Part shown: one piece after another, positions 33,467-41,616 of the stretch | Numbering within the stretch: position 1 is the first letter of the stretch | Layout: each line of letters starts with the position of its first letter | DNA from: Pseudomonas fluorescens | GTDB lineage: Bacteria; Pseudomonadota; Gammaproteobacteria; Pseudomonadales; Pseudomonadaceae | Length of the DNA stretch: 64,000 nt | Direction: 5' to 3' | NCBI RefSeq assembly: GCF_001307275.1 | Contig: NZ_CP012831.1 | Span: 2,046,001 to 2,110,000, forward strand | Notes under the pieces: model-generated | The model's database searches: none | What the model saw: the letters and a program-made list of their open reading frames with translations, nothing else | Told to the model about the DNA's origin: nothing | Position numbers and translations under genes: made by a program

Positions 33467-34726
33467 ATGCCTGTCACTGAAACGGAACATCGCCAGGTCG
33501 TCATCATCGGTGCCGGTCCCTCCGGGGCCATCGCCGCCGCGCTGCTCAAGCGCAAGGGCCACGATGTGCTGGTCATCGAACGCCAGCATTTCCCACGGTT
33601 CTCCATCGGTGAGAGCCTGTTGTCCCACTGCCTGGATTTCGTTGAAGAAGCCGGCATGCTCGACGCGGTGAATGCCGCCGGGTTCCAGCGCAAGAACGGC
33701 GCCGCGTTTGCCTGGGGCGAGCGCTACAGCGCCTTCGACTTCGGCGATACCTTCAGCAACGGCAAGCCCACCACTTTCCAGGTACAACGCGCCGACTTCG
33801 ACAAATTGCTGGCCGACCAGGCCGCCCTGCAAGGCGTGGAGATCCGCTACGGCCAAGCGATTGCCAGTGCCGATTTCACCCTCGCCAAACCACGACTGGG
33901 CGTGCAGCGTGAAAACGGCAGCCAGTACTGCGTCGAAGCTGACTTCGTGCTCGATGCCAGCGGCTACGGTCGCGTCCTGCCGCGCCTGCTGGACCTTGAG
34001 GCACCGTCGAACTTCCCGCTGCGCCAGGCGGTGTTCACGCACATCGAGGATCGTATCGACACTCCGGCGTTCGATCGGGAAAAGATCCTCATCACCACCC
34101 ACCCGAGCAAACGTGACGTGTGGTTCTGGACCATTCCGTTCAGCGGCGGGCGCTGCTCGGTGGGCGTGGTCGCGGCGGCGGAACATTTCGCCGGTCGCAC
34201 CGACGACCTCGATGCCTGCCTGCGTGGTTTCATCGACGAAACCCCGAGCCTGGCCGGCGTGCTGAAAAATGCGCTGTGGGACACCCCGGCACGCACCATC
34301 GGCGGCTACTCGGCCAACGTCAAGACCCTGCACGGCCCGGGCTTTGCCCTGTTGGGCAACGCCGCGGAATTCCTCGACCCGGTGTTCTCCTCCGGCGTGA
34401 CCATTGCCATGCGTTCGGCGAGCATGGCCGCCGATGTACTCCACCGCCAGCTCCAAGGTGAAAGCGTCGATTGGCAAAGCGAGTTTGCCGAGCCGCTCAA
34501 GCGCGGCGTCGACACCTTCCGCTGCTATGTCGAGGGCTGGTACGCCGGTACCTTCCAGGACGTGATTTTCTACACCGAAGGCTCGGACGACATCCGGCGC
34601 ATGATCAGTTCGATCCTGGCTGGCTACGCCTGGGATCAACGCAACCCGTTTGTCAGTGAACCCAAGCGGCGCCTGCGCATGCTCTCGGAAATCTGCGCAA
34701 GCCCGGCGCCGAGTCAGCAACCATGA
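33467..34726 (+). CDS. Flavin-dependent halogenase-like oxidoreductase
   Basis: FAD-binding monooxygenase/halogenase-fold protein, 419 residues. It has the dinucleotide motif GAGPSG (15-20), an IGESLL block, and two marks of flavin-dependent halogenases: a Lys in FQRKNGAAFAWG (K76) and the WxWxIP signature, W219-F-W-T-I-P224. I chose ATG 33467 for its AAGGA site; ATG 33440, overlapping the exporter stop as ATGA, is also possible and would add nine residues. It may halogenate or oxidise the aryl head group; similar genes occur in aryl polyene clusters whose products are not halogenated, so the activity is uncertain. Confidence 0.87.
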   Translation: MPVTETEHRQVVIIGAGPSGAIAAALLKRKGHDVLVIERQHFPRFSIGESLLSHCLDFVEEAGMLDAVNAAGFQRKNGAAFAWGERYSAFDFGDTFSNGKPTTFQVQRADFDKLLADQAALQGVEIRYGQAIASADFTLAKPRLGVQRENGSQYCVEADFVLDASGYGRVLPRLLDLEAPSNFPLRQAVFTHIEDRIDTPAFDREKILITTHPSKRDVWFWTIPFSGGRCSVGVVAAAEHFAGRTDDLDACLRGFIDETPSLAGVLKNALWDTPARTIGGYSANVKTLHGPGFALLGNAAEFLDPVFSSGVTIAMRSASMAADVLHRQLQGESVDWQSEFAEPLKRGVDTFRCYVEGWYAGTFQDVIFYTEGSDDIRRMISSILAGYAWDQRNPFVSEPKRRLRMLSEICASPAPSQQP

Positions 34727-35451
34727 GCTACCTGAGCGACAACTACGTCGAAGAAACCCGCTTCGGCTTCTGGTTCCTGCGCAGCCACACCTGGCAGCAC
34801 CACGTGTTGCGCGTGGCGATCAACGACCTGCGCAGCCTGTTCAGCACCGCGCTTCCGGCCAACCCGGTGCTGCTGGACGCCGGCTGCGGCCAGGGTAAAT
34901 CATTCCAGTACCTGCGCCAGGTGTTCGCGCCACAACGCCTGATCGGCGTGGATGCCGACCCTCACAGCCTGGACCTGAGCCGGGAGGAAGCCGCGCGCCA
35001 AGGCATGAGCGTGGAACTGATCGGCAGCGACTGCGCGACCTTGGCGGTGCCCGACGCCAGCGTCGACCTGCTGTTCTGCCACCAGACGTTCCATCACCTG
35101 GTGGAGCAGGAAAAAGCCCTCGCCGAGTTCTACCGCGTACTCAAGCCCGGCGGCTATTTGATGTTCGCCGAATCCACCGAAGCCTACATCGATACCTGGG
35201 TGATCCGCTGGCTGTTCCGCCACCCCATGCACGTGCAGAAAAGTGCCGCGCAGTACCTGCAGATGATCCGCGATCAAGGGTTCCGGTTCGAAGACCGCAA
35301 CGTCTCCTACCCGTACCTGTGGTGGAGCCGTGCCAAGGATTTCGGCCTGCTGGAGCGCTTTGGCCTGCGCCGGCCCAAGCCATTTGGCGAGCGTGAGGAA
35401 ACCCTGGTCAATGTGGTGGCGCGCAAGCCTGGCGAAGGGGCTGCCGGATGA
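34723..35451 (+). CDS. Class I SAM-dependent methyltransferase
   Basis: 242-residue methyltransferase with motif I VLLDAGCGQGKSF, an acidic residue after the second strand (GVDADPH) and a motif resembling post-I VDLLFCHQTFHHL. Aryl polyenes of Pseudomonas-type clusters carry a methylated aryl ring, and this is the likely enzyme. It overlaps the flavoprotein gene and the lipoprotein gene by ATGA on both sides. Confidence 0.88.
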   Translation: MSYLSDNYVEETRFGFWFLRSHTWQHHVLRVAINDLRSLFSTALPANPVLLDAGCGQGKSFQYLRQVFAPQRLIGVDADPHSLDLSREEAARQGMSVELIGSDCATLAVPDASVDLLFCHQTFHHLVEQEKALAEFYRVLKPGGYLMFAESTEAYIDTWVIRWLFRHPMHVQKSAAQYLQMIRDQGFRFEDRNVSYPYLWWSRAKDFGLLERFGLRRPKPFGEREETLVNVVARKPGEGAAG

Positions 35452-35930
35452 TCCGTGGCCTGCTGATCGCCTGTGTGTTGCTGCTCAGCGCCTGCGCCAG
35501 CCAGGCGCCGCTGCCCGCCCGCACGCCGACCCTGGCGTTGCCGATGCAACTGCACATCGAGCGGACCCTGGCCGGCCAACGCCAGGACTGGCTACTGGTG
35601 ATCCAGCGCGAAGACACCGGCATCCGTTGGTCGATGATGGACCCGCTGGGCATTCCCGTGGCCCGCCAGCGCCTGGTCGACGGCCAGTGGCAGGCCGACG
35701 GTCTGCTGCCACCCAATGCCGAGGCCCGGGAGTTGTTCGCCGCGCTGTTGTTCGCCCTGACCCCCGACGCCGAGCTGTCCGGCAACTATCCGGCGGCCCG
35801 GCGACAGGCGTCGCAACGGACTCTCGATAATCGCTGGCAGGTGCGCTACACGCAGCCGCTGGATTTCGAAATGAGCCTGCCCCAAGGCCCCCGCTACCGC
35901 ATCACACCGTTGACCGAGAACGCCCCATGA
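35448..35930 (+). CDS. DUF3261-type lipoprotein
   Basis: 160-residue predicted lipoprotein: a short hydrophobic leader with the lipobox LLSAC (Cys at about 16), then a mature domain containing RQDWLLVIQRED and LTPDAELSGNYP. It matches the small lipoprotein found next to the ketosynthase in aryl polyene clusters. Probably outer-membrane anchored and involved in surface delivery with the LolA-like protein; this is inference. It is joined to both neighbours by 4-base overlaps. Confidence 0.86.
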   Translation: MIRGLLIACVLLLSACASQAPLPARTPTLALPMQLHIERTLAGQRQDWLLVIQREDTGIRWSMMDPLGIPVARQRLVDGQWQADGLLPPNAEARELFAALLFALTPDAELSGNYPAARRQASQRTLDNRWQVRYTQPLDFEMSLPQGPRYRITPLTENAP

Positions 35931-37123
35931 CCGCCTACCTGAATGCCCTCGGGGTGATCTGCGCCCTGGGCCGCGACAAGCACACTGTCGCGCGCAACCT
36001 GTTTGCCGGCGACTGCTCGGGCGTGCGCTGCGAGGATGGCTGGGTGGCCGAACGGGCCTTGCCGGTCGCCGCGGTACCGGGTGAACTCGCGCCCATCCCC
36101 CCTGCCCTGGCGGCGCAACGCAGCCGCAATAATCAACTGCTGTTGGAAGCGGGGCTGCAGATTCGCGCGGAGATCGACCAGGCCATCCAGGCCTACGGGC
36201 GCGCTCGCATCGGCATCGTCCTGGGCACCAGCACGTCGGGCATCGATGAGGCCAGCCAGGGCATTGCCCACTACCTGCGCGAGCAGCGCTTCCCCGACGG
36301 CTACGACTACCAGCAACAGGAACTCAGCGCGCCGGCCAACTTTCTTTCCGACTGGCTCGGCCTGAGCGGCCCGTCCTACGTGATTTCCACGGCCTGTACC
36401 TCCAGCGCCCGCGCCTTGATGAGCGCCCGGCGCCTGTTGGACCTGGGCCTGTGCGATGCGGTGCTGTGCGGTGGCGTGGACAGCCTGTGCAAACTGACCC
36501 TCAACGGTTTTTCCGCGTTGGAAGCGGTGTCGAACGAACGCTGCAATCCGTTCTCGGTGAACCGCAGCGGCATCAACATCGGCGAAGCGGCGGTGCTGTT
36601 TCTCATGAGCAAGACGCCAGGCGAGGGCACACCGATTGCCTTGCTCGGCGACGGCGCCAGTTCCGATGCCCACCATATCTCCGCGCCCGAACCCAGCGGT
36701 CGCGGCGCGCGCCAGGCCATGGAAAAAGCCCTGCGCTGCGCCGGCCTCGACGCCCGCCAGATCGACTACCTGAACCTGCATGGCACCGCCACGCAACACA
36801 ACGACGCCATGGAAAGCCAGGCCGTGGCCGGGCTGTTCCCGGCCGGTGTGCCCTGCTCGTCCACCAAGCCCATGACCGGCCATACCCTCGGCGCGGCCGG
36901 GGCGCTGGAAGCGGCGTTCTGCTGGCTGGCCCTGAGCACACAAAACACCGCCCAGGCCCTGCCGCCGCACATCTGGGACGGCCAGGCCGATCCGGCCCTG
37001 CCAGCGCTCGACTGGGTCACCGCCGACACCCGCCTGAAACCCGCCACCGCGCGCCGCCTGATGAGCAATTCATTTGCCTTCGGCGGCAACAACGTCAGCC
37101 TGATTATCGGAGACGCCCCATGA
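35927..37123 (+). CDS. apeO: Beta-ketoacyl synthase (elongating KS)
   Basis: 398-residue ketosynthase with the intact Cys-His-His triad: C157 (STACTSS), H285 (NLHGTAT) and H319 (MTGHTLG). It extends the polyene by condensing malonyl units and is expected to form a heterodimer with the chain length factor encoded at 22517, even though the genes lie at opposite ends of the operon. ATGA overlaps couple it to the lipoprotein and dehydratase genes. Confidence 0.93.
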   Translation: MTAYLNALGVICALGRDKHTVARNLFAGDCSGVRCEDGWVAERALPVAAVPGELAPIPPALAAQRSRNNQLLLEAGLQIRAEIDQAIQAYGRARIGIVLGTSTSGIDEASQGIAHYLREQRFPDGYDYQQQELSAPANFLSDWLGLSGPSYVISTACTSSARALMSARRLLDLGLCDAVLCGGVDSLCKLTLNGFSALEAVSNERCNPFSVNRSGINIGEAAVLFLMSKTPGEGTPIALLGDGASSDAHHISAPEPSGRGARQAMEKALRCAGLDARQIDYLNLHGTATQHNDAMESQAVAGLFPAGVPCSSTKPMTGHTLGAAGALEAAFCWLALSTQNTAQALPPHIWDGQADPALPALDWVTADTRLKPATARRLMSNSFAFGGNNVSLIIGDAP

Positions 37124-37587
37124 CTGACTGGCCGCTCGCCGAACTGCTGCCCCATGCCGGCGACATGATCCTCATCGACCGGATCCTGTCGTTCGATGAC
37201 GAACAGATCCACACCCACGCCACCGTCAAGCCCGGCGGTTTGTTCAACCGCGACGACGGCGCACTGCCGGCCTGGGTCGGCATCGAGCTGATGGCCCAGA
37301 GTGTCGCGGCGTTTGCCGGTTGCCACGCGCGCCGACGCGGCGATACCGTGGAGTTGGGCTTTTTGCTCGGCACCCGCAAGTTCGAATGCAACGTCGACTG
37401 CTTTCCCGTCGGCACCGAGCTGAGCATCCATGGCGTGCGCTCCCTGGAAGACGACAACGGCATGGGCGTGTTCGAATGCCACATCCACGCCCCCGGCATC
37501 CATGCCACGGCCCGGCTCAATGTATTCCGTCCGCCCCAGGCTGCCCATTACCTTCATGAACCGTCCGCAACAGGAACCCCGCCATGA
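37120..37587 (+). CDS. apeP: 3-hydroxyacyl-ACP dehydratase (FabZ-like hotdog)
   Basis: 155-residue single hotdog protein: PHAGDMILIDRILS, where the His corresponds to the FabZ/FabA catalytic His, then LPAWVGIELMAQSVAAFAG. It removes water after each ketoreduction to give the conjugated double bonds. It should work with, or replace, the dehydratase domain fused to the ligase at 25062. It is coupled by ATGA to the KS upstream and the KR downstream. Confidence 0.9.
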   Translation: MTDWPLAELLPHAGDMILIDRILSFDDEQIHTHATVKPGGLFNRDDGALPAWVGIELMAQSVAAFAGCHARRRGDTVELGFLLGTRKFECNVDCFPVGTELSIHGVRSLEDDNGMGVFECHIHAPGIHATARLNVFRPPQAAHYLHEPSATGTPP

Positions 37588-38312
37588 CTGAATCCGTACT
37601 GGTCACCGGCTCCAGCCGTGGCATCGGCCGCGCCATCGCCCTGCGCCTGGCCCAGGCCGGGCACGACATCGTGCTGCACTGCCGCAGCGGCCGCGCCGAG
37701 GCCGAGGCGGTCCAGGCACAAATCCAGGCCCTGGGCCGCAACGTCCGGGTGCTGCAGTTCGACGTGGCCGACCGCGCCGCTTGCAAGGCCATTCTCGAAG
37801 CCGATGTCGAAGCCCACGGCGCCTATTACGGCGTGGTGCTCAATGCCGGCCTGACCCGCGATGGCGCCTTCCCGGCCCTGAGCGAAGACGACTGGGATGT
37901 GGTGATGCGCACCAACCTCGACGGTTTCTACAACGTACTGCACCCGGTGATGATGCCGATGATCCGTCGTCGCGCCGCCGGAAGGATCGTCTGCATCACT
38001 TCGGTTTCCGGGCTGATCGGCAATCGCGGCCAGGTCAACTACAGTGCTTCGAAGGCCGGTTTGATCGGCGCGGCCAAGGCGTTGGCAATCGAGCTGGGCA
38101 AGCGCAAGATCACCGTCAATTGCGTCGCGCCGGGGTTGATCGACACCGCCATGCTCGATGAAAACGTACCCGTGGAAGAACTGATGAAAATGATCCCCGC
38201 CCAGCGCATGGGCACCCCGGAAGAAGTGGCCGGCGCGGTGAACTTCCTGATGTCCGCCGAAGCCGGCTACATCACCCGGCAGATCCTGGCCGTCAACGGA
38301 GGCTTGTGCTGA
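37584..38312 (+). CDS. apeQ: 3-ketoacyl-ACP reductase (FabG-like)
   Basis: 242-residue SDR with the cofactor motif TGSSRGIG, LNAGLTRDG, and the catalytic set S140, Y153 and K157 (YSASKAG). The LHCRSGR segment after the second strand, with Arg, fits NADPH use. It reduces the keto group of each extension. The C-terminus reads ILAVNGGLC. It overlaps the dehydratase gene by 4 bases and its stop codon shares one base with the next ATG. Confidence 0.93.
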   Translation: MTESVLVTGSSRGIGRAIALRLAQAGHDIVLHCRSGRAEAEAVQAQIQALGRNVRVLQFDVADRAACKAILEADVEAHGAYYGVVLNAGLTRDGAFPALSEDDWDVVMRTNLDGFYNVLHPVMMPMIRRRAAGRIVCITSVSGLIGNRGQVNYSASKAGLIGAAKALAIELGKRKITVNCVAPGLIDTAMLDENVPVEELMKMIPAQRMGTPEEVAGAVNFLMSAEAGYITRQILAVNGGLC

Positions 38313-39538
38313 TGAAGCGCGTCGTCGTCACCGGCATGGCCGGCATCACCTCCGTGGGCAGCGACTGGGAAACCATCGCCAGCAACTTCGCCGCCAACCG
38401 CAGCGGCATCCGGCGCATGGATGAGTGGGACCGTTTCACCGAACTGAACACGCGCCTGGCCGGCCCCATCGACGACTTCCAGGTCCCGGCCCACTGGACC
38501 CGCAAGCAATTGCGCAGCATGGGGCGGGTCTCGCGCCTGGCAGTCGCGTCGGCGGAACAGGCCCTGGCCGACGCCGGCCTGCTGGGCGACGAATCGATCA
38601 AGGACGGGCGCATGGGCGTGTCCTGCGGTTCATCCACCGGCAGCACCGATGAGATCAAGGCGTTCGGCAACATGCTGCTCAACAGCGTGGCCGAAGGCCT
38701 GAACGCCAACTCCTATGTGCGCATGATGCCCCACACCACGGCGGCCAACATCAGCATCTTCTTCGGGCTGACCGGACGCCTGATCCCCACTTCCAGTGCC
38801 TGCACCAGCGGCAGCCACGGCATCGGCTATGCCTACGAGGCCATCAAGTTCGGGCGCCTGCCGTTGATGCTGGCCGGCGGTGCGGAAGAACTGTGCCCGA
38901 CCGAAGCGATGGTCTTCGATGCGCTCTACGCTACCAGCCTGAAAAACGATGCGCCGCAAACCAGCCCGCGTCCCTACGACAAAGGCCGCGATGGCCTGGT
39001 GATCGGCGAAGGTGCCGGCATGCTCGTGCTTGAGGAACTGGAACACGCCCTGGCCCGTGGCGCACGGATTCATGCCGAGATCGTGGGCTTCGGCAGCAAC
39101 GCCGACGGCCAGCACGCCACCCGCCCCGAACTGGTCACCATGCGCCGGGCCATGGAACTGGCCCTGGAAGATGCCGGCCTCGAACCCTCGGCCATCGGCT
39201 ACGTCAATGGCCATGGCACCGCCACCGAACAGGGCGACATCGCCGAAACCCTGGCCACCAGCAGCCTGTTTGGCGAGCACATGCCCATCAGCTCGCAGAA
39301 GAGTTTCCTCGGCCACACCCTGGGTGCCTGCGGGGCGCTGGAATCCTGGTTCAGCATCGAAATGCTGAACAGCGACCTGTACGTGCACACCTTCAACCTC
39401 GATGAGGTCGATCCCCAATGCGGCCAGCTCGACTACCTGCGCAGCGAGTTCAGGTCGATGAGCAACGAATACGTGATGAACAACAACTTCGCCTTCGGTG
39501 GGGTCAACACCTCGTTGATCTTCCGCCGCTGGCGCTGA
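38312..39538 (+). CDS. apeR: Third beta-ketoacyl synthase
   Basis: 408-residue KS with C164 (SSACTSG), H301 (NGHGTAT) and H335 (FLGHTLG). In the aryl polyene pathway the third KS is considered a helper or initiating condensing enzyme separate from the KS/chain length factor pair. ATG 38312 has GGAGG 9 bases upstream and overlaps the previous stop (TGATG); a GTG at 38306 is too close to the ribosome site. Last biosynthetic gene of the operon. Confidence 0.92.
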   Translation: MKRVVVTGMAGITSVGSDWETIASNFAANRSGIRRMDEWDRFTELNTRLAGPIDDFQVPAHWTRKQLRSMGRVSRLAVASAEQALADAGLLGDESIKDGRMGVSCGSSTGSTDEIKAFGNMLLNSVAEGLNANSYVRMMPHTTAANISIFFGLTGRLIPTSSACTSGSHGIGYAYEAIKFGRLPLMLAGGAEELCPTEAMVFDALYATSLKNDAPQTSPRPYDKGRDGLVIGEGAGMLVLEELEHALARGARIHAEIVGFGSNADGQHATRPELVTMRRAMELALEDAGLEPSAIGYVNGHGTATEQGDIAETLATSSLFGEHMPISSQKSFLGHTLGACGALESWFSIEMLNSDLYVHTFNLDEVDPQCGQLDYLRSEFRSMSNEYVMNNNFAFGGVNTSLIFRRWR

Positions 39539-39580
39539 ATCGGATTCAAAACCCGTTACCCCTACGTCAAGGAGACCATG

Positions 39581-40027
39581 ATGTCGTTGAAGAAAATCGC
39601 CGTGACCGCCGCCCTGTTGCTCAGCACCCTGCCAAGCCTCAGCCAGGCCCGTGATACCGCGCTGTTCCTGCCGTTCGACAAGGTCGTCGCCGAAGCCATC
39701 CGCACCGGCAAGATCGACGGCAGCGTGAAGTTCTACCTGGCCGGCAACAAACCGGCTGGCAACGTCACCGTGGTCAGCCCCGGCGCCGTGACCAACAAGA
39801 AAACCAACGCCTTCAACAAGTCCGATGAAGTGGCCTGCGAATGGGTGCTGCAATCAGCCCTGATCAGCCTGCACCAGGCCGCCAAGAACGCCGGCGCCAA
39901 CGCCGTCACCAACATTGTCAGCTTCTACAAGAGCAACGAACGCAAAGACCCCACCACCTACGAATGCCACGCCGGCGCGATCATGGCCGGTGTTGCGTTG
40001 AAAGGGGATTTGGCGAAGGTGCAATAA
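39581..40027 (+). CDS. Small exported protein at the end of the aryl polyene operon
   Basis: 148-residue protein with AAGGAG upstream of a double ATG (39578 and 39581) and a clear signal peptide (about 1-23, LSTLPSLSQA). The mature part has two Cys residues (VACEW and YECHAG), a His-containing segment ISLHQAAKNAGANAVTNIVS and ends GVALKGDLAKVQ. I recall similar proteins being labelled excinuclease ATPase subunit in databases, which cannot be right for an exported 15-kDa protein. The NAVTNIVSFYK segment resembles YbjQ/DUF74-like folds. It lies 42 bases after apeR, so it is probably in the same operon; its function is unknown. Confidence 0.8.
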   Translation: MSLKKIAVTAALLLSTLPSLSQARDTALFLPFDKVVAEAIRTGKIDGSVKFYLAGNKPAGNVTVVSPGAVTNKKTNAFNKSDEVACEWVLQSALISLHQAAKNAGANAVTNIVSFYKSNERKDPTTYECHAGAIMAGVALKGDLAKVQ

Positions 40028-40052
40028 AAAGCGCCGTTTGGGCCATTAGAGA

Positions 40053-40075
40053 GGCCTGGCAATTGATGCCAGGCC
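40053..40075 (+). terminator. Hairpin closing the aryl polyene operon
   Basis: GGCCTGGCA (40053-40061) and TGCCAGGCC (40067-40075) form a perfect 9-base stem with a 5-base loop, 25 bases after the last stop codon. There is no T-run, so the hairpin may stop transcription weakly or protect the 3' end. Confidence 0.5.
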
Positions 40076-40090
40076 ATCCCGCAACCCTCA

Positions 40091-40738
40091 TGTGGGAGCG
40101 AGCTTGCTCGCGATAGCGCTGGGTCAGTACCTGAGATGCTGGCTGTGCTGCCGTCATCGCGAGCAAGCTCGCTCCCACAGGGTTGGGTGCCGTACCCGGA
40201 TATTGCGTACACGCAGTCCATTGTGGGAGCGAGCTTGCTCGCGATAGCGCTGGGTCAGTACCGGCGATGCGAGCTGTGCTGCCGTCATCGCGAGCAAGCT
40301 CGCTCCCACAGGGTTGGGTGCCGTACCCGGATATTGCGTACACGCAGTCCATTGTGGGAGCGAGCTTGCTCGCGATAGCGCTGGGTCAGTACCGGCGATG
40401 CGGGCTGTACTGCCGTCATCGCGAGCAAGCCCTCTCCCACAGGGTTGGGTGGCGTACCCGGATATTGCGAACACCACAGTTCCACTGTGGGAGCGAGCTT
40501 GCTCGCGATAGCGCTGGGTCAGTACCTGAGATGCGGGCTGTACTGCCGTCATCGCGAGCAAGCCCTCTCCCACAGGGTTGGGTGGCGTACCCGGATATTG
40601 CGAACACCACAGTTCCACTGTGGGAGCGAGCTTGCTCGCGATAGCGCTGGGTCAGTACCGGCGATGCTGGCTGTGCTGCCGTCATCGCGAGCAAGCTCGC
40701 TCCCACTGGGTTGGGTGGCGTACCTGGATATTGCCGGC
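40091..40738. repeat. Five tandem REPIN units
   Basis: The block starting GTGGGAGCGAGCTTGCTCGC recurs at 40092, 40223, 40354, 40487 and 40620, with periods of 131, 131, 133 and 133 bases. Each unit is a REPIN of about 90 bases (inverse arm ATCGCGAGCAAGC...CTCCCAC) plus a linker of about 42 bases starting GGTTGGGTG. The first two linkers read ...TGCGTACACGCAGTCCATT, the next two ...TGCGAACACCACAGTTCCACT. In units 3 and 4 the right arm is AAGCCCTCTCCCAC instead of AAGCTCGCTCCCAC. This array fills most of the 804-base gap 40028-40831; I see no gene in it. Confidence 0.93.
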
Positions 40739-40784
40739 ACGCTGTTTGGAGCCCACCAGCCGTCCGAGTGTCCAGCACGGACCT

Positions 40785-40822
40785 TGTGGCGAGGGAGCTT
40801 GCTCCCGCAGGGCTGCGCAGCA
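40785..40822. repeat. Single REP unit of the GGCGAGGGAGC family
   Basis: TGTGGCGAGGGAGCTTGCTCCCGC followed by AGGGCTGCGCAGC matches the left half of the REPINs at 8374 and 58389, but no right half follows, so it is a solitary or decayed unit just before the stop of the gene at 40832. Confidence 0.75.
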
Positions 40823-40831
40823 GACCCTCGT

Positions 40832-41365
40832 TCATTGGATGTCTTCCTTCATCCCATTCGAGTGCAGGCGATGAACATCCGCCCGTTTAAGAGCAGGCAG
40901 GAAATCCTCCGCCATCGGCACGCCTTCACGCACGATGATCAGGAAACGTTTCTGAAGCGTATTGATGATTTCGTCGCCATTGCTCAAACGACTGCCGACC
41001 AGCGCGATATTGCTATTGGCTTCCCCCGCGCCGGTGATGATCCGTGCCGTGCTGCCATCGGCATACACCACCTGGTCGCCTTTCTGCGCGGCCCGCACTT
41101 TCCAGCCATTATCCAAGGTGAACGTCAATGACGATGACACCTGCTGGATCGTTCCGCCGTACCGCGTCTGGCTGCCCTCGGTGGCCACTCGATAAATAGC
41201 GATTGGCGGATGCGCTTGGACGAATGCTTTTTGTCGATTGACGAATGCCGCGACTTCTTCGCCGTAACCCTCCAGGTGGCGTTGCTCCAAGTACAAGTCA
41301 TCCAAATGACAGAGCGCTTCACGGGAAATTTCGTTGGTGTAGAGGGCATCCAAAGGTGAGTGCAT
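40832..41365 (-). CDS. Hypothetical protein with a PAAR-like segment
   Basis: 177-residue soluble protein without signal peptide. The first 60 residues are helical and charged (LDDLYLEQRHLEGYGEEVAAF). From about 65 to 145 there is a Gly-rich stretch, RYGGTIQQ, VRAAQKGDQVVYADG, IITGAGEANSNIALVGSRLSNGDEIIN, which resembles PAAR-type spike-tip proteins of type VI secretion in spacing and wording, though I cannot confirm it without a profile search. No type VI genes are in the window. It might be an orphan PAAR or effector-related protein. It lies 251 bases downstream of the racemase-family gene. Confidence 0.65.
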   Translation of the reverse strand: MHSPLDALYTNEISREALCHLDDLYLEQRHLEGYGEEVAAFVNRQKAFVQAHPPIAIYRVATEGSQTRYGGTIQQVSSSLTFTLDNGWKVRAAQKGDQVVYADGSTARIITGAGEANSNIALVGSRLSNGDEIINTLQKRFLIIVREGVPMAEDFLPALKRADVHRLHSNGMKEDIQ

Positions 41366-41375
41366 TTCCAGGGGC

Positions 41376-41453
41376 CTTATTCATGGGCTTCAGGCTGCGC
41401 CCCTTGCCGCTGGGAAGGAGCACCGAGCCGGAGGATTCGGAATGATGAATAAG
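41376..41453. repeat. Inverted repeat between two leftward genes
   Basis: CTTATTCAT (41376-41384) and ATGAATAAG (41445-41453) are perfect 9-base inverted arms about 60 bases apart. The 251-base gap 41366-41616 shows no gene. Purpose unknown; it could be chance. Confidence 0.35.
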
Positions 41454-41616
41454 ACGTCGCAGCACAGGTGAGTGGCAATCCCAACGGCGTGGTACCTGGA
41501 ACGAATAGGAAGTGTCTCAACTAGAAATGCGCGTTTTCCTACAGCCCAGAATGTTTATCTGGCGATTCGTTACGCTTGGCTTCAATCGCCCGAAGCGATG
41601 CCCCCTGGAGAAGCGC

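Noticed and set aside
40091..40738. CRISPR-like regular repeats
   Set aside because: The period is 131-133 bases, the repeats contain paired palindromes and the intervening linkers are themselves repeated, so there are no unique spacers; no cas genes are present.
40136..41131. Several open frames through the REPIN array
   Set aside because: Their translations are repeats of the same words (SELARD, SRASSLP) from the palindromes, the typical artefact of coding prediction over REP sequences.
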